From Microbacterium testaceum (lineage in GTDB: Bacteria; Actinomycetota; Actinomycetes; Actinomycetales; Microbacteriaceae): 64,000 nt of DNA. The stretch is taken from contig NZ_BJML01000007.1 in assembly GCF_006539145.1 (NCBI RefSeq), positions 160,729-224,728 of the forward strand, read 5' to 3'. The notes under the pieces are model-generated. The model saw nothing but the letters and a program-made list of their open reading frames with translations. It searched no databases and was not told the origin of the DNA. Positions 7,113 to 15,010 of this stretch are shown here, piece after piece. The first letter of the stretch is position 1; every line of letters starts with the position of its first letter. Position numbers and translations under genes: made by a program.

Positions 7113-8117
7113 GTGCGTTACGCCCAGAGCGTCGCCGACCTCGTCGGCAACACCCCCCTCGTCCGCCTCTCCCGCGTCACCGACGGCATCGCCGCGACGG
7201 TCCTCGCGAAGATCGAGTACTTCAATCCCGGCGGGTCTGCGAAAGACCGCATCGCGGCCAACATCGTCGACGCCGCGGAGCGCGACGGTCTGCTCCAACC
7301 GGGCGGAGTGATCGTGGAGCCGACCAGCGGCAACACCGGAGTGGGGCTCGCGCTCATCGCGCAGCAGCGCGGCTACCGGTGCGTCTTCGTCGTTCCCGAC
7401 AAGGTCGCCGAGGACAAGCGGGCGGTGCTGCGCGCCTACGGCGCCGAGGTCGTCGTCACACCGACGAACGTCGAGCCCGACGACCCGAACTCGTACTACA
7501 GCGTGTCCGACCGCCTCGTCCGCGAGATCCCCGGCGCCTTCAAGCCCAACCAGTACGCCAACCCGAACGGCCCGCGCAGCCACTACGAGACCACCGGTCC
7601 CGAGATCTGGCGCGACACCGACGGCCGACTCACGCACTTCGTCGCCGGCGTCGGCACGGGCGGCACGATCAGCGGTACCGGCCGCTACCTGCGCGAGGTC
7701 GCGGGTTCGGCCGTGCGCATCGTCGGGGTCGATCCGGTCGGCTCGATCTACTCGGGCGGCGACATCCACGGCTACGACGTCGAGGGCGTCGGCGAGGACT
7801 TCTGGCCTCCCGCGTTCGACCCCTCCCTCGTCGACGGCTACGAACGCGTCTCGGATGCCGAGTCCTTCGCCATGACCCGTCGCCTCGCCCGCGAGGAGGG
7901 CCTGCTCGTCGGCGGCTCCAGCGGAATGGCCGTGGTCGGAGCTCTCCGCGTCGCACGGGATCTCCCCGCCGACGCCGTGGTCGTCGTCGTCCTGCCCGAC
8001 CACGGTCGCGGTTACCTGAGCAAGATCTTCGACGACGACTGGATGATCGAGCGCGGCTACGACGTTGCACCCGTGGCATCCCTTCTCCCGACCCCCTCCG
8101 AGGAGCACTCCGCATGA
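7113..8117 (+). CDS. PLP-dependent cystathionine beta-synthase / cysteine synthase family protein
   Basis: A 334-residue fold-type II PLP enzyme of cysteine biosynthesis. The start RYAQSVADLVGNTPLVRL is typical of the actinobacterial cystathionine beta-synthase group. The PLP-binding Lys is K44 in NPGGSAKDRIA; the substrate loop is TSGNTGVGL and the phosphate-binding loop is VGTGGTISGTGRYL. Full-length actinobacterial CBS proteins have about 450 residues with two C-terminal CBS domains; here the protein stops after the catalytic domain, so the regulatory module is absent. It may make cystathionine from serine and homocysteine, or cysteine from (acetyl)serine; sequence alone does not decide. 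Its stop overlaps the ATG of the gamma-synthase gene (ATGA). GTG is the only sensible start, with AGGA seven bases upstream. Expression is probably cysteine-responsive through the upstream leader. Confidence 0.85.
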   Translation: MRYAQSVADLVGNTPLVRLSRVTDGIAATVLAKIEYFNPGGSAKDRIAANIVDAAERDGLLQPGGVIVEPTSGNTGVGLALIAQQRGYRCVFVVPDKVAEDKRAVLRAYGAEVVVTPTNVEPDDPNSYYSVSDRLVREIPGAFKPNQYANPNGPRSHYETTGPEIWRDTDGRLTHFVAGVGTGGTISGTGRYLREVAGSAVRIVGVDPVGSIYSGGDIHGYDVEGVGEDFWPPAFDPSLVDGYERVSDAESFAMTRRLAREEGLLVGGSSGMAVVGALRVARDLPADAVVVVVLPDHGRGYLSKIFDDDWMIERGYDVAPVASLLPTPSEEHSA

Positions 8118-9274
8118 GCACCCATGACGCCGCCCGCGGCTTCGACAGCCTCGCCGTCCACGCGGGACAGGCGCCCGACGAGACCACCGGCGCGGTCATC
8201 CCGCCGATCCACGTCTCGACGACCTACGCGCAGGACGGCATCGGCGGCCTTCGCGGCGGCTACGAGTACGGCCGCAGCGGCAACCCCACGCGCACCGCCC
8301 TCGAGACGCAGATCGCCGCCCTCGAGGGGGGAACGCGCGCGCTGTCGTTCGCCTCGGGTCTCGCGGGCGAGGATGCCCTGCTGCGCGCCGCCCTCGTCCC
8401 GGGTGACGAGGTCCTCCTCGGCAACGACGTCTACGGCGGTACCTACCGTCTGCTCGCGCGGGTGCTGGGGCCGTGGGGCGTGAAGCTGCGCGTCGTGGAC
8501 ATGAGCGATCTGGATGCCGTGGCCGCCGCCATCGCGGAGCATGCGCCGCGGATGGTGTGGGTCGAGACCCCCAGCAACCCCATGCTGCGGATCACCGACA
8601 TCGCGGGTCTCGCCCGACTCGGTCACGAGGCCGGCGCGATCGTCGTGGTCGACAACACCTTCGCCTCGCCCGCTCTGCAGCGGCCGCTGTCGCTCGGTGC
8701 CGACGTCGTCGTGCACTCCGCGACGAAGTACCTCGGCGGGCACAGCGATGTCGTGGGCGGAGCGCTGGCCTTCGCCGACGCGGCGCTCGCCGAGAAGGTG
8801 CAGTTTCTGCAGTTCGCGGCGGGCGCGGTGTCGGGTCCCTTCGACGCGTACCTGACCACGCGCGGTATCAAGACGCTCGCCGTGCGCATGCAGCGCCACA
8901 GCTCGAACGCGCAGGCCGTCGCCGAGCATCTCGCCGGGCACGATCGGGTCGCGCAGGTCTACTATCCCGGTCTGCCCTCGCACCCCGGGCACGAGCTGGC
9001 GGCGCGCCAGATGAGTGGCTTCGGCGGCATCGTCTCGCTCGCGCTCGCCGACGGCGCGGCCGCCCGCCGCTTCGCGGAGTCGACGCGTCTGTTCACTCTG
9101 GCGGAGTCGCTCGGCGGCGTCGAGTCGCTGGTGAACTACCCGGATGCCATGACCCACGCTTCCGTTCGCGGTACCGAACTCGCGGTGCCCGACACCATCG
9201 TTCGCCTGTCGGTGGGTATCGAGTCGGTCGACGACCTCGTCGCCGACGTCGACCAGGCGCTCGCCGCGCTCTGA
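8114..9274 (+). CDS. metB: Cystathionine gamma-synthase/gamma-lyase family enzyme
   Basis: A 386-residue fold-type I PLP enzyme of the Cys/Met metabolism family. The N-terminal FDSLAVHAGQAPDETTGAV and the YEYGRSGNPTR motif are characteristic. The PLP Lys is K205 in HSATKYLGGHSDVVGG, and the cofactor Asp is in VVDNTFASP. Together with the overlapping beta-synthase gene it forms a transsulfuration pair: homocysteine to cystathionine to cysteine (if a gamma-lyase) or O-acylhomoserine plus cysteine to cystathionine (if a gamma-synthase). The two activities cannot be told apart by eye, so the symbol is tentative. The ATGA overlap implies translational coupling. A long repeat block follows its stop. 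Confidence 0.85.
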   Translation: MSTHDAARGFDSLAVHAGQAPDETTGAVIPPIHVSTTYAQDGIGGLRGGYEYGRSGNPTRTALETQIAALEGGTRALSFASGLAGEDALLRAALVPGDEVLLGNDVYGGTYRLLARVLGPWGVKLRVVDMSDLDAVAAAIAEHAPRMVWVETPSNPMLRITDIAGLARLGHEAGAIVVVDNTFASPALQRPLSLGADVVVHSATKYLGGHSDVVGGALAFADAALAEKVQFLQFAAGAVSGPFDAYLTTRGIKTLAVRMQRHSSNAQAVAEHLAGHDRVAQVYYPGLPSHPGHELAARQMSGFGGIVSLALADGAAARRFAESTRLFTLAESLGGVESLVNYPDAMTHASVRGTELAVPDTIVRLSVGIESVDDLVADVDQALAAL

Positions 9275-9310
9275 GCGCGACCGCCTCCCCGCGTCCCTGT
9301 CTTCGCACGC

Positions 9311-9486
9311 GCCCGGCTCCGCGTGTGCCCGGCTCCGCGTGTGCCCGGCTTCGTGTGTGCCCGGCTCCGCGTGTGCCCGGCTCCGCGTGTGCCCGGCTTC
9401 GTGTGTGCCCGGCTTCGTGTGTGCCCGGCTCCGCGTGTGCCCGGCTCCGTGTGTGCCTGGCTCCGTGTGTGCCTGGCCCGGCGTGC
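9311..9486. repeat. 16-bp tandem repeat array, about 11 units
   Basis: Eleven consecutive 16-bp units of the form GCCCGGCTCCGCGTGT run from 9311 to 9486. Variants carry TTCGTGTGT or GCCTGG; the last unit (9471-9486) is degenerate. The period is not a multiple of three, which together with the stop at 9274 argues against coding use, although all frames stay open because of composition. It is intergenic between two convergent genes. Copy number is probably variable between strains (inference). The rest of the 340-base gap holds the palindrome listed next. Confidence 0.85.
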
Positions 9487-9518
9487 GCCTGCCGTCGGCG
9501 ACGCGCTGGCCCGGTACT

Positions 9519-9591
9519 CACGCATAAACGCGATCCGCGCCCATAAACGCGTGTAGAGAGCGTTTACGAGCGCGGATCGCGTTTATGCGTG
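9519..9591. repeat. Large intergenic palindrome (22-bp arms with inner stem)
   Basis: The outer arms 9519-9540 and 9570-9591 are perfect reverse complements (22 bp, core ATAAACGCGATCCGCGC). An inner 7-bp stem TAAACGC/GCGTTTA (9544-9550 and 9560-9566) closes a 9-nt loop. The motif ATAAACGCG thus occurs twice in each orientation. It lies between two convergent genes and may act as a bidirectional terminator or be a REP-like extragenic element. There is no U-tract. Confidence 0.75.
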
Positions 9592-9614
9592 TCCTGCGGC
9601 CGGGGGTGGAAAGG

Positions 9615-10250
9615 TCAGCGCGCGGCGCGGGCCAGGTTCTGCGCGAGTTCGTCGGCGTTCTGGCGTACGACGTAGGCGGGCTGGTCGCGCTCGACGCGCC
9701 AGCTCTCGCTGAGGGGGCCGACGTTGACGGTGTCGAAACCGAACTCGTCGTAGATACGGGTCACGAGGGCGACGGCCTCGTCGGAATCGCTCGAGGTGGC
9801 GAGAGCACGACGGTTCTCGGAGCCGGCGGGAGCGCCGTCGGTCAGGATGTCCGCGGCGGGGATGTGATTGAACGCCTTCACGACGGTCGACTCGGGCAGG
9901 TGCTCCTGCAGCATCTGCGACGTGGTGGTCTTCTTCTCGTCGAGAGCGGCGATGTGGCCGTCGCGCTCGAAGTAGTAGTTGTTGGTGTCGAGCACGGTCT
10001 TGCCGGCGAGAGGAGCGGCGGGCACGGCGTCGATCGCCTTCAGCGGGACGGTGACCACGACGATGTCGCCGGCCTCCGCGGCATCCTGTGCCGTGGCGGC
10101 GCGCGCCTTGTCGCCCACCTCGGCGACGAGGTCGGCGAGGGTCTCCGGTCCGCGGGAGTTCGCGATCACGACGTCGTAGCCGTTCTTCGCGAAGCCCTTG
10201 GCGAGGGCCGAGCCGATGTGTCCTGCTCCGATGATTCCTACGGTTGTCAT
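9615..10250 (-). CDS. NADPH-dependent F420 reductase-like oxidoreductase
   Basis: A 211-residue single-domain Rossmann protein of the COG2085 type. GIIGAGHIGSALAKGF (residues 5-20) is the dinucleotide-binding loop and ANSRGPETL supplies the Ser/Arg that usually binds the 2'-phosphate of NADPH. The middle contains VVVTVPLKAI and VLDTNNYY, the usual core of this group. Relatives include F420H2:NADP oxidoreductases and enzymes of unknown substrate, so the reaction is not fixed. The ATG at 10248-10250 starts directly at the Rossmann strand; a 17-residue extension is open but unlikely. A strong sigma-A-like promoter overlapped by a perfect palindrome lies 55-100 bp upstream, so the gene is probably tightly repressed and inducible. 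Confidence 0.8.
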   Translation of the reverse strand: MTTVGIIGAGHIGSALAKGFAKNGYDVVIANSRGPETLADLVAEVGDKARAATAQDAAEAGDIVVVTVPLKAIDAVPAAPLAGKTVLDTNNYYFERDGHIAALDEKKTTTSQMLQEHLPESTVVKAFNHIPAADILTDGAPAGSENRRALATSSDSDEAVALVTRIYDEFGFDTVNVGPLSESWRVERDQPAYVVRQNADELAQNLARAAR

Positions 10251-10303
10251 GCGAGTGCAGAACCGGTGCGCCCGCTCGCGCATTCCCGGGAGCGGTACCA
10301 AGA

Positions 10304-10347
10304 ATTCAGTGGACTGAATAGCTAGCAGGATGAGTAATCGGTGTCAA
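10304..10347 (-). promoter_or_regulatory. Sigma-A promoter overlapped by palindromic operator
   Basis: On the minus strand TTGACA (10342-10347) and TAGCTA (10319-10324) are separated by exactly 17 bp. Immediately downstream is the perfect palindrome ATTCAGT-CC-ACTGAAT (10304-10319), which touches the -10 box and covers the expected start of transcription. This is the classic layout of a repressor-controlled promoter. The repressor is unknown; no regulator gene is adjacent. Confidence 0.65.
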
Positions 10348-10387
10348 GCGGTCCCGGCCCGGGAATGACGGGATTTATCGTCATCTT

Positions 10388-10503
10388 GTCGCACCCTCAC
10401 GCGAGTGGTCGCAGTCCGGTGTTCGGGTCACCGTCCTGCTTGACCTGTGAGGGCGACGGCCCCCGGTGGACGCGGCTTCGGACCACCGGGGGCCGCTTTC
10501 TTC
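10388..10503 (+). ncRNA. Candidate structured small RNA or leader attenuator
   Basis: TATCGT (10376-10381) would start transcription at about 10388, exactly the first base of an extended hairpin. Stem 1 pairs GTCG (10388-10391) and CCCTCAC (10394-10400) with GTGAGGG and CGAC (10447-10457). Stem 2 pairs GGTC-GCAG (10407-10414) with CTGC-tt-GACC (10436-10445). The tip is CGGTG/CACCG (10417-10421, 10429-10433). A 13-bp terminator hairpin and a pyrimidine-rich, T-rich run follow directly. It fits no RNA family I can recall: the SRP RNA GGAA tetraloop motif and the SAM riboswitch core are absent. It could be an independent RNA of about 115 nt or an attenuator for the TauE gene 87 bp further on. 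I see no ORF in the rest of the 10251-10589 gap. Confidence 0.4.
10457..10503 (+). terminator. Intrinsic terminator with U-rich tail
   Basis: CGGCCCCCGGTGG (10457-10469) pairs perfectly with CCACCGGGGGCCG (10483-10495), followed by CTTTCTTC. It is the only hairpin in the window with a clear T-rich tail. It lies upstream of the TauE gene rather than after a protein gene, so it terminates either a small RNA or a leader transcript. Confidence 0.6.
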
Positions 10504-10589
10504 TCCCGCCTCGTCCGGGTGGGGGGCGCACCGGTGGGACACTGGATGCCGGCGGGATCGGCCCCGCCCCGACCCCGAGGAATCGCTTC

Positions 10590-11387
10590 GTGACGACCGC
10601 CATCCGCCCGCCCCGCACCGCCCGCTTCTACGCCGTCTGCGTCGGCGTGGGTCTGCTCGCGGGACTCATGTCGGGCCTGTTCGGCGTGGGCGGCGGCACG
10701 GTCATCGTTCCTCTGCTCGTGCTCCTGCTCGGCTTCGACCAGCGCCTCGGCGCGGGAACCTCTCTCGCCGCGATCGTTCCCACGGCGTCGGTCGGTGTCA
10801 TCACCTACGCCGTCGACGGGCACGTCGCATGGCTGCCGGCCCTCATCCTCGCAGCGGGGGCCGTGGGGGGAGCGCAGATCGGCACCTGGTTGCTGCCCAA
10901 GCTCTCGCAGACGGCCCTGCGCTGGGCCTTCGTGGCCTTCCTCCTCGCGGTGATCGTGAGCCTGTACTTCGTCATCCCCTCTCGCGACGCCGAGCTCGAA
11001 CTCACCTGGATCACCGGCCCCGGGCTCGCGCTGCTCGGTGTGATCACCGGCATCCTGGCCGGGCTGCTCGGTGTCGGCGGCGGGATCATCGTCGTCCCCG
11101 CCCTGCTCCTGTTCTTCGGAACCAGCGACCTCGTCGCCAAGGGCACCTCGCTGCTCATGATGATCCCGACCGCGGTGTCGGGGACGGTCGGAAACCTCCG
11201 CCGGTCGAACGTCGACCTGCCGGCGGCGCTGTGCGTCGGGCTCGCGGCGTGCGCGACGACCGCCGTGGGCGCGCAGATCGCCAAGGCCGTCGACCCCTTC
11301 GTCGCCAACGTGTTGTTCTCGATCTTCCTCGTCTTCATCGCCTCGCAGATCGCGGTGAAGGCCGTGCGCGGTCGCCACCAGCGCTGA
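10590..11387 (+). CDS. TauE/SafE family (sulfite exporter-like) membrane protein
   Basis: A 265-residue polytopic membrane protein of the TauE/SafE/YfcA family. It has the family's internal repeat: SGLFGVGGGTVIVPLLVLL near residues 25-43 and AGLLGVGGGIIVVPALLLF near 154-172, each opening a four-helix half, eight helices in all. Members move sulfite, sulfoacetate or other organic anions, probably outward; the real substrate here is unknown. The GTG at 10590 has GAGGAA seven bases upstream and begins just before the first helix. A structured RNA and terminator lie between its promoter region and the start. Nearby cysteine genes make a sulfur link tempting but unproven. Confidence 0.85.
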   Translation: MTTAIRPPRTARFYAVCVGVGLLAGLMSGLFGVGGGTVIVPLLVLLLGFDQRLGAGTSLAAIVPTASVGVITYAVDGHVAWLPALILAAGAVGGAQIGTWLLPKLSQTALRWAFVAFLLAVIVSLYFVIPSRDAELELTWITGPGLALLGVITGILAGLLGVGGGIIVVPALLLFFGTSDLVAKGTSLLMMIPTAVSGTVGNLRRSNVDLPAALCVGLAACATTAVGAQIAKAVDPFVANVLFSIFLVFIASQIAVKAVRGRHQR

Positions 11388-11414
11388 CACCCCCGGTCTC
11401 ACGGGCCCGCTCGG

Positions 11415-11420
11415 TAGACT
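11415..11420 (+). promoter_or_regulatory. -10 element, predicted leaderless promoter
   Basis: TAGACT (11415-11420) lies six bases before the GTG at 11427, so transcription should start at or next to the start codon. This would make the dehydratase-murB mRNA leaderless. Confidence 0.5.
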
Positions 11421-11426
11421 GGGGGA

Positions 11427-11876
11427 GTGCCCGTGAACCCCGAACTCGTCGGTCGAGTCTTCCCGCCGACCGCTCCCTATCTGGTCGGCCGCGAGAAGGT
11501 GCGTGAGTTCGCCCGCGCCGTCTTCGCCGACGCCCCGCAGCACTCCGACCCCGAGGCCGCCCGCGCCCTCGGGTACACCGACGTGGTGGCGCCGCCGACC
11601 TTCGCGATGGTCGTCCAAGACCTCGCGCTCCAGCAGCTGCTCGCCGAGCCCGACTCGGGCATCGAGCTCTCGCGTCTCGTGCACGCGGAGCAGCGCTTCC
11701 GGTACACGCGCCCGATCGTCGCGGGCGACGAACTCGTCGCGACGCAGTCGGTCACCGGCATCCGCACCATGGGCGGCAACGCCATGATCACGAGCGAGGC
11801 CGAGATCGTGGATGCCGACGGCGCCCACGTCGTGACCACCACCAGTGTCCTCCTCGCCGGGGAGGCCGGAGCATGA
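11427..11876 (+). CDS. FAS1-like/MaoC N-terminal dehydratase subunit (HadA-like)
   Basis: A 149-residue hot-dog protein of the MaoC N-terminal dehydratase family. The start NPELVGRVFPPTAPYLVGREK and the central VVAPPTFAMV, then LVHAEQRFRYTRPIVAGDEL, match the non-catalytic partner (HadA or HadC type) of (3R)-hydroxyacyl-ACP dehydratase. In mycobacteria these subunits pair with HadB in fatty-acid elongation; here the partner is the next, overlapping gene. Microbacteriaceae lack mycolic acids, so the exact acyl substrate is uncertain. The position before murB is shared by many Actinobacteria. GTG 11427 is chosen on the leaderless promoter; GTG 11433 is an alternative. Confidence 0.8.
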   Translation: MPVNPELVGRVFPPTAPYLVGREKVREFARAVFADAPQHSDPEAARALGYTDVVAPPTFAMVVQDLALQQLLAEPDSGIELSRLVHAEQRFRYTRPIVAGDELVATQSVTGIRTMGGNAMITSEAEIVDADGAHVVTTTSVLLAGEAGA

Positions 11877-12277
11877 GCGCGTTCACCGTCGGAGACGTCG
11901 TCGCCGAGCGATCGGTGCACCTGACCCGCGAGTCGCTCGTGCGCTATGCCGGTGCGTCGGGCGACTTCAACCCCATCCACTACCGTGACGACGTGGCCGC
12001 CGCCGTGGGCCTCCCCGGCGTGCTCGCGCACGGCATGCTCACGATGGGCATCGCGGTCGGCACGCTCGCCGAGGCACTGGGAGACTCCGGTCGCATCGCC
12101 GAGTACGGCGTGCGGTTCACGCGCCCCGTGGTCGTCGACCCCGAGACCGGCGCCGACCTGCACGTGAGTGCCAAGGTCGGAGCCGTCGACGACGAGACCG
12201 CGCGCATCGACCTCACCGTGACGTTCGCCGAGACCACCGTCCTCGGCAAGGCGCAGGTGCGGGTGCGGCTGACCTGA
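11873..12277 (+). CDS. MaoC family dehydratase catalytic subunit (HadB-like)
   Basis: A 134-residue single hot-dog domain with the MaoC/R-hydratase signature. The catalytic Asp and His are in ASGDFNPIHYRDDVAAAVGL (about residues 26-45), followed by PGVLAHGMLTMGIAVG. It should dehydrate (3R)-hydroxyacyl thioesters to trans-2-enoyl thioesters as a heterodimer with the previous gene product. The gene overlaps both neighbours: ATGA with the upstream subunit and TGATG with murB, so all three are translationally coupled. Length is normal. Confidence 0.85.
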   Translation: MSAFTVGDVVAERSVHLTRESLVRYAGASGDFNPIHYRDDVAAAVGLPGVLAHGMLTMGIAVGTLAEALGDSGRIAEYGVRFTRPVVVDPETGADLHVSAKVGAVDDETARIDLTVTFAETTVLGKAQVRVRLT

Positions 12278-13413
12278 TGCCCGAGATCACCCCCGTTCCC
12301 CTCTCTCGGCTGACCACCCTGCGGACGGGGGGTGAACCCGCCCGTCTCGTCGAGGCCGAGACGCCCGACGAACTGGTCGGCGCACTGCGCGAGGTGTGGG
12401 CGCAGGGCGAGCCGTGGTTCGTCCTCGGCGGCGGGTCGAACCTGTTCGTCGGCGACGAGCCGTTCGAGGGCACCGTCATCCGGGTGCGAACGACCGGCAT
12501 CGACGAGCTGCCGGGCTCGCGCGCCGACACGGTGCGGCTCCGGGTGCAGGCCGGCCACGACTGGGACGCCCTCGTCGCCGAGACGGTGGAGCGCGGACTC
12601 GCGGGCATCGAGGCCATGTCGGGTATCCCCGGCACGGTCGGCGCGGCGCCCGTGCAGAACGTCGGGGCGTACGGCCAGGAGATCGTGCAGACCCTCGTCG
12701 AGGTGGAGCTGATCGACGAGTCGACGGGCGAGGTCGCCACCGTTCCGGCCTCGGAGCTCGGCCTGGGCTTTCGTACCTCGGTGCTGAAGCACCACTACGG
12801 CTCGGTGCCCGAGCGGCCCGCGGTCATCCTGTCGGTGACTCTCGAACTCGAGCGTGTGGGCGGCGAGGAGCGGCCCATCGCGGGAGAGCAGCTGCGCGGC
12901 GCCCTGGGGCTCGAGCCCGATCAGGCGGTGTCGCTGCGGTGGATCCGGGACCACGTGCTCGCGACCCGCGCTCGAAAGGGCATGGTGCTCGACGCCGAAG
13001 ACCCCGACACTTGGAGTGCCGGCTCGTTCTTCCAGAACGCGATCGTCTCGGACGCCTTCGCGCGCACCCTTCCCGCGGAGTGCCCGAAGTGGCCCCTCGC
13101 GCCGGTGCTCGATCCGGTGACGGTGATCCCGCTCGCCGCCTTCGACGGCATCCTGCCCCCGCCCCCCGTCGTCACGCGTGACGTCAAGGTGAGCGCGGCG
13201 TGGTTGATCGAGAACGCCGGGCTTCGCCGAGGCTTCCGGTTCCCGCGCTCGCGGGCGGGCCTGTCGACGAAGCACACGCTGGCTCTGACGAACCGCGGCG
13301 AGGCGACGGCGGCCGAGATCGCCGAGCTCGCGCGTTTCGTGCAGAACCGCGTGGCGTCGGAGTTCGGCCTCGTCCTGCAGCCCGAGCCCGTCCTGATCAA
13401 CGTCGAGCTGTAG
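12277..13413 (+). CDS. murB: UDP-N-acetylmuramate dehydrogenase
   Basis: A 378-residue cytoplasmic FAD enzyme that reduces UDP-GlcNAc-enolpyruvate to UDP-MurNAc with NADPH in peptidoglycan synthesis. The N-terminus LSRLTTLRTGGEPARLVEAE is diagnostic. The FAD-binding segment is VLGGGSNLFVGD, and GIEAMSGIPGTVGAAPVQNVGAYGQE is the PP-loop region. The conserved Ser proton donor is in AGSFFQNAIV, and the C-terminal substrate domain has SAAWLIENAGLRRGFRF and the acidic PEPVLIN end. The length is typical of actinobacterial MurB, which is longer than the E. coli enzyme. It is the last gene of the operon with the two dehydratase subunits and is followed by a strong hairpin. Confidence 0.95.
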   Translation: MPEITPVPLSRLTTLRTGGEPARLVEAETPDELVGALREVWAQGEPWFVLGGGSNLFVGDEPFEGTVIRVRTTGIDELPGSRADTVRLRVQAGHDWDALVAETVERGLAGIEAMSGIPGTVGAAPVQNVGAYGQEIVQTLVEVELIDESTGEVATVPASELGLGFRTSVLKHHYGSVPERPAVILSVTLELERVGGEERPIAGEQLRGALGLEPDQAVSLRWIRDHVLATRARKGMVLDAEDPDTWSAGSFFQNAIVSDAFARTLPAECPKWPLAPVLDPVTVIPLAAFDGILPPPPVVTRDVKVSAAWLIENAGLRRGFRFPRSRAGLSTKHTLALTNRGEATAAEIAELARFVQNRVASEFGLVLQPEPVLINVEL

Positions 13414-13554
13414 TCCCGGGCGGCTCGCCCGGTCGTGCTGTGCCGCAGGGCGGAGTTCGCGGGTGACACGCCGGTTCCGGATGCCGTGGATGCGGTGTGT
13501 CGGCGGGCATCTCCGTGCGACGGCTCGGCGTGCGCAGCGCCGGCGAACGAACAG

Positions 13555-13588
13555 CGATGCCGGTCACCGCGACGGGTGACCGGCATCG
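13555..13588. terminator. Bidirectional terminator between murB and aminotransferase
   Basis: Arms GATGCCGGTCACC (13556-13568) and GGTGACCGGCATC (13575-13587) are perfect complements, with an extra C-G pair outside and a six-base loop. It lies between the convergent murB and aminotransferase genes. The rest of 13414-13603 shows nothing else. Confidence 0.65.
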
Positions 13589-13603
13589 GCGGGAGGCGAG
13601 GGC

Positions 13604-14803
13604 TCAAGCGAACAGGCGCTGGAGGCGCTGGATGCCCTCGAGGAGCTGGTCGTCGCCGAGGGCGTAGGACAGGCGCAGGTACCCGCTCGGGCCAAAGGCC
13701 TCACCCGGCACCACGGCCACCTCGGCCTGCTCGAGGATCAGGTCGGCGAGCTCGAGAGAGGTGGTCGGGGTCACTCCGCCCCACGATCGGTTCAGCAGGC
13801 CCCGCACGTCGGGGTAGGCGTAGAAGGCGCCCAGCGGGTTGGGCACCTCGACGCCGTCGATCTTCGACAGCTCCGCCACGATCAGCCGGCGGCGGCGGTC
13901 GAAGGCGAGACGGAACTGCTCGGCTTCGTCCTGCGGCCCGGTGAGGGCGGCCGCCGCGGCGATCTGCGCGACGTTGTTGACGTTGCTCGACAGGTGCGAC
14001 TGCAGGTTGCCGGCGAGCTTCATGGCATCCGCCGGTCCCACCATCCAGCCCACGCGCCATCCGGTCATGGCGTAGGTCTTCGCGACGCCGTTGACGAGGA
14101 TCGTCTGGTCGGCGAGCTCGGGCACGGCCTCGACGATCGACACGGCGCGGACGCCCTCGTACGTGAGGTTCTGATAGATCTCGTCGGTGATGACCCAGAT
14201 GCCGTGCTCGAGGGCCCAGCGGCCGATCTCGGCGGTCTCTTCGGGGGTGTAGACCGAGCCGGTAGGGTTCGACGGCGACACGAAGACGAGCACCGTGGTC
14301 TTGTCGGTGCGGGCGGCCTCGAGCTGGGCGACGGTGACCTTGTAGTCCTGGTCGGCGCCGGCGAAGACCTCGACGGGCGTGCCCTCGGCGAGGGCGATGG
14401 CTTCGGGATAGGTCGTCCAGTACGGAGCCGGGAGCAGCACCTCGTCGCCCGGGTTCACCACGGTCTGGAACGCCTGGTACACCGACTGCTTGCCGCCGTT
14501 GGTGACGATGACCTGCGAGGGCGCGACCTCGAGGCCCGAGTCGCGCAGCGTCTTGGCGGCGATGGCCTCGCGCAGCACCGGGAGACCGGCGGCGGGCGTG
14601 TAGCGGTAGTTCTTCGGGTCTTGCAGCGCCTTCGCCGCGGCATCCACGATGTAGGACGGGGTGGCGAAATCGGGCTCTCCGGCCGCGTACGAGATGACCG
14701 GTCGACCGGCGGCCTGGAGGGCCTTGGCCTTGGCATCGACTTTGAGGGTCGCGGACTCGGCGATGGCGGACAGCTTGCGGGAGAGCGGGGCGCGGGAAGT
14801 CAC
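13604..14803 (-). CDS. Pyridoxal phosphate-dependent aspartate-type aminotransferase
   Basis: A 399-residue fold-type I aminotransferase of subgroup I-gamma (aspartate aminotransferase of the Thermus/Bacillus type). [14 protein letters not shown] (about residues 39-52) and [16 protein letters not shown] are signature motifs. [13 protein letters not shown] holds the PLP-contact Asp and Tyr, and [16 protein letters not shown] contains the Schiff-base Lys. GYLRLSYA near the end carries the alpha-carboxylate Arg. It should exchange amino groups between aspartate, glutamate and their keto acids; some relatives also accept aromatic substrates. The GTG at 14801-14803 is preceded by TAGGCT at the leaderless distance, which supports this start. 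Confidence 0.9.
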   Translation of the reverse strand: MTSRAPLSRKLSAIAESATLKVDAKAKALQAAGRPVISYAAGEPDFATPSYIVDAAAKALQDPKNYRYTPAAGLPVLREAIAAKTLRDSGLEVAPSQVIVTNGGKQSVYQAFQTVVNPGDEVLLPAPYWTTYPEAIALAEGTPVEVFAGADQDYKVTVAQLEAARTDKTTVLVFVSPSNPTGSVYTPEETAEIGRWALEHGIWVITDEIYQNLTYEGVRAVSIVEAVPELADQTILVNGVAKTYAMTGWRVGWMVGPADAMKLAGNLQSHLSSNVNNVAQIAAAAALTGPQDEAEQFRLAFDRRRRLIVAELSKIDGVEVPNPLGAFYAYPDVRGLLNRSWGGVTPTTSLELADLILEQAEVAVVPGEAFGPSGYLRLSYALGDDQLLEGIQRLQRLFA

Positions 14804-15010
14804 GATTCCGAGCCTACTGTCCGCGCCCGCGTGCGACGAGAGCCGTGACCGAGCTCTTCGCCCGCGCCCGGCGGGAGGAGCATCGGATGCCGGGTCCCGC
14901 CGCGGCGACCCCGCACGCCGTCCCCGCTCGCGTCCGGTCGGGCAGGGCCGTGGGGGCGTCACCGGGGACCACGTCACGGGACGGTAACGCGGGTCCGTTA
15001 ACGTTGCGGG

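Noticed and set aside
9093..9546. Peptides with PGSACARLRVCPA-type repeats
   Set aside because: They result from translating the 16-bp tandem array in different frames and have no start signals or domain.
9311..9591. CRISPR array
   Set aside because: The units are contiguous tandem repeats without unique spacers, and no cas gene is present.
10388..10457. SRP RNA (ffs) or SAM riboswitch
   Set aside because: The GGAA-tetraloop motif of SRP RNA and the core of SAM riboswitches are absent from both strands.
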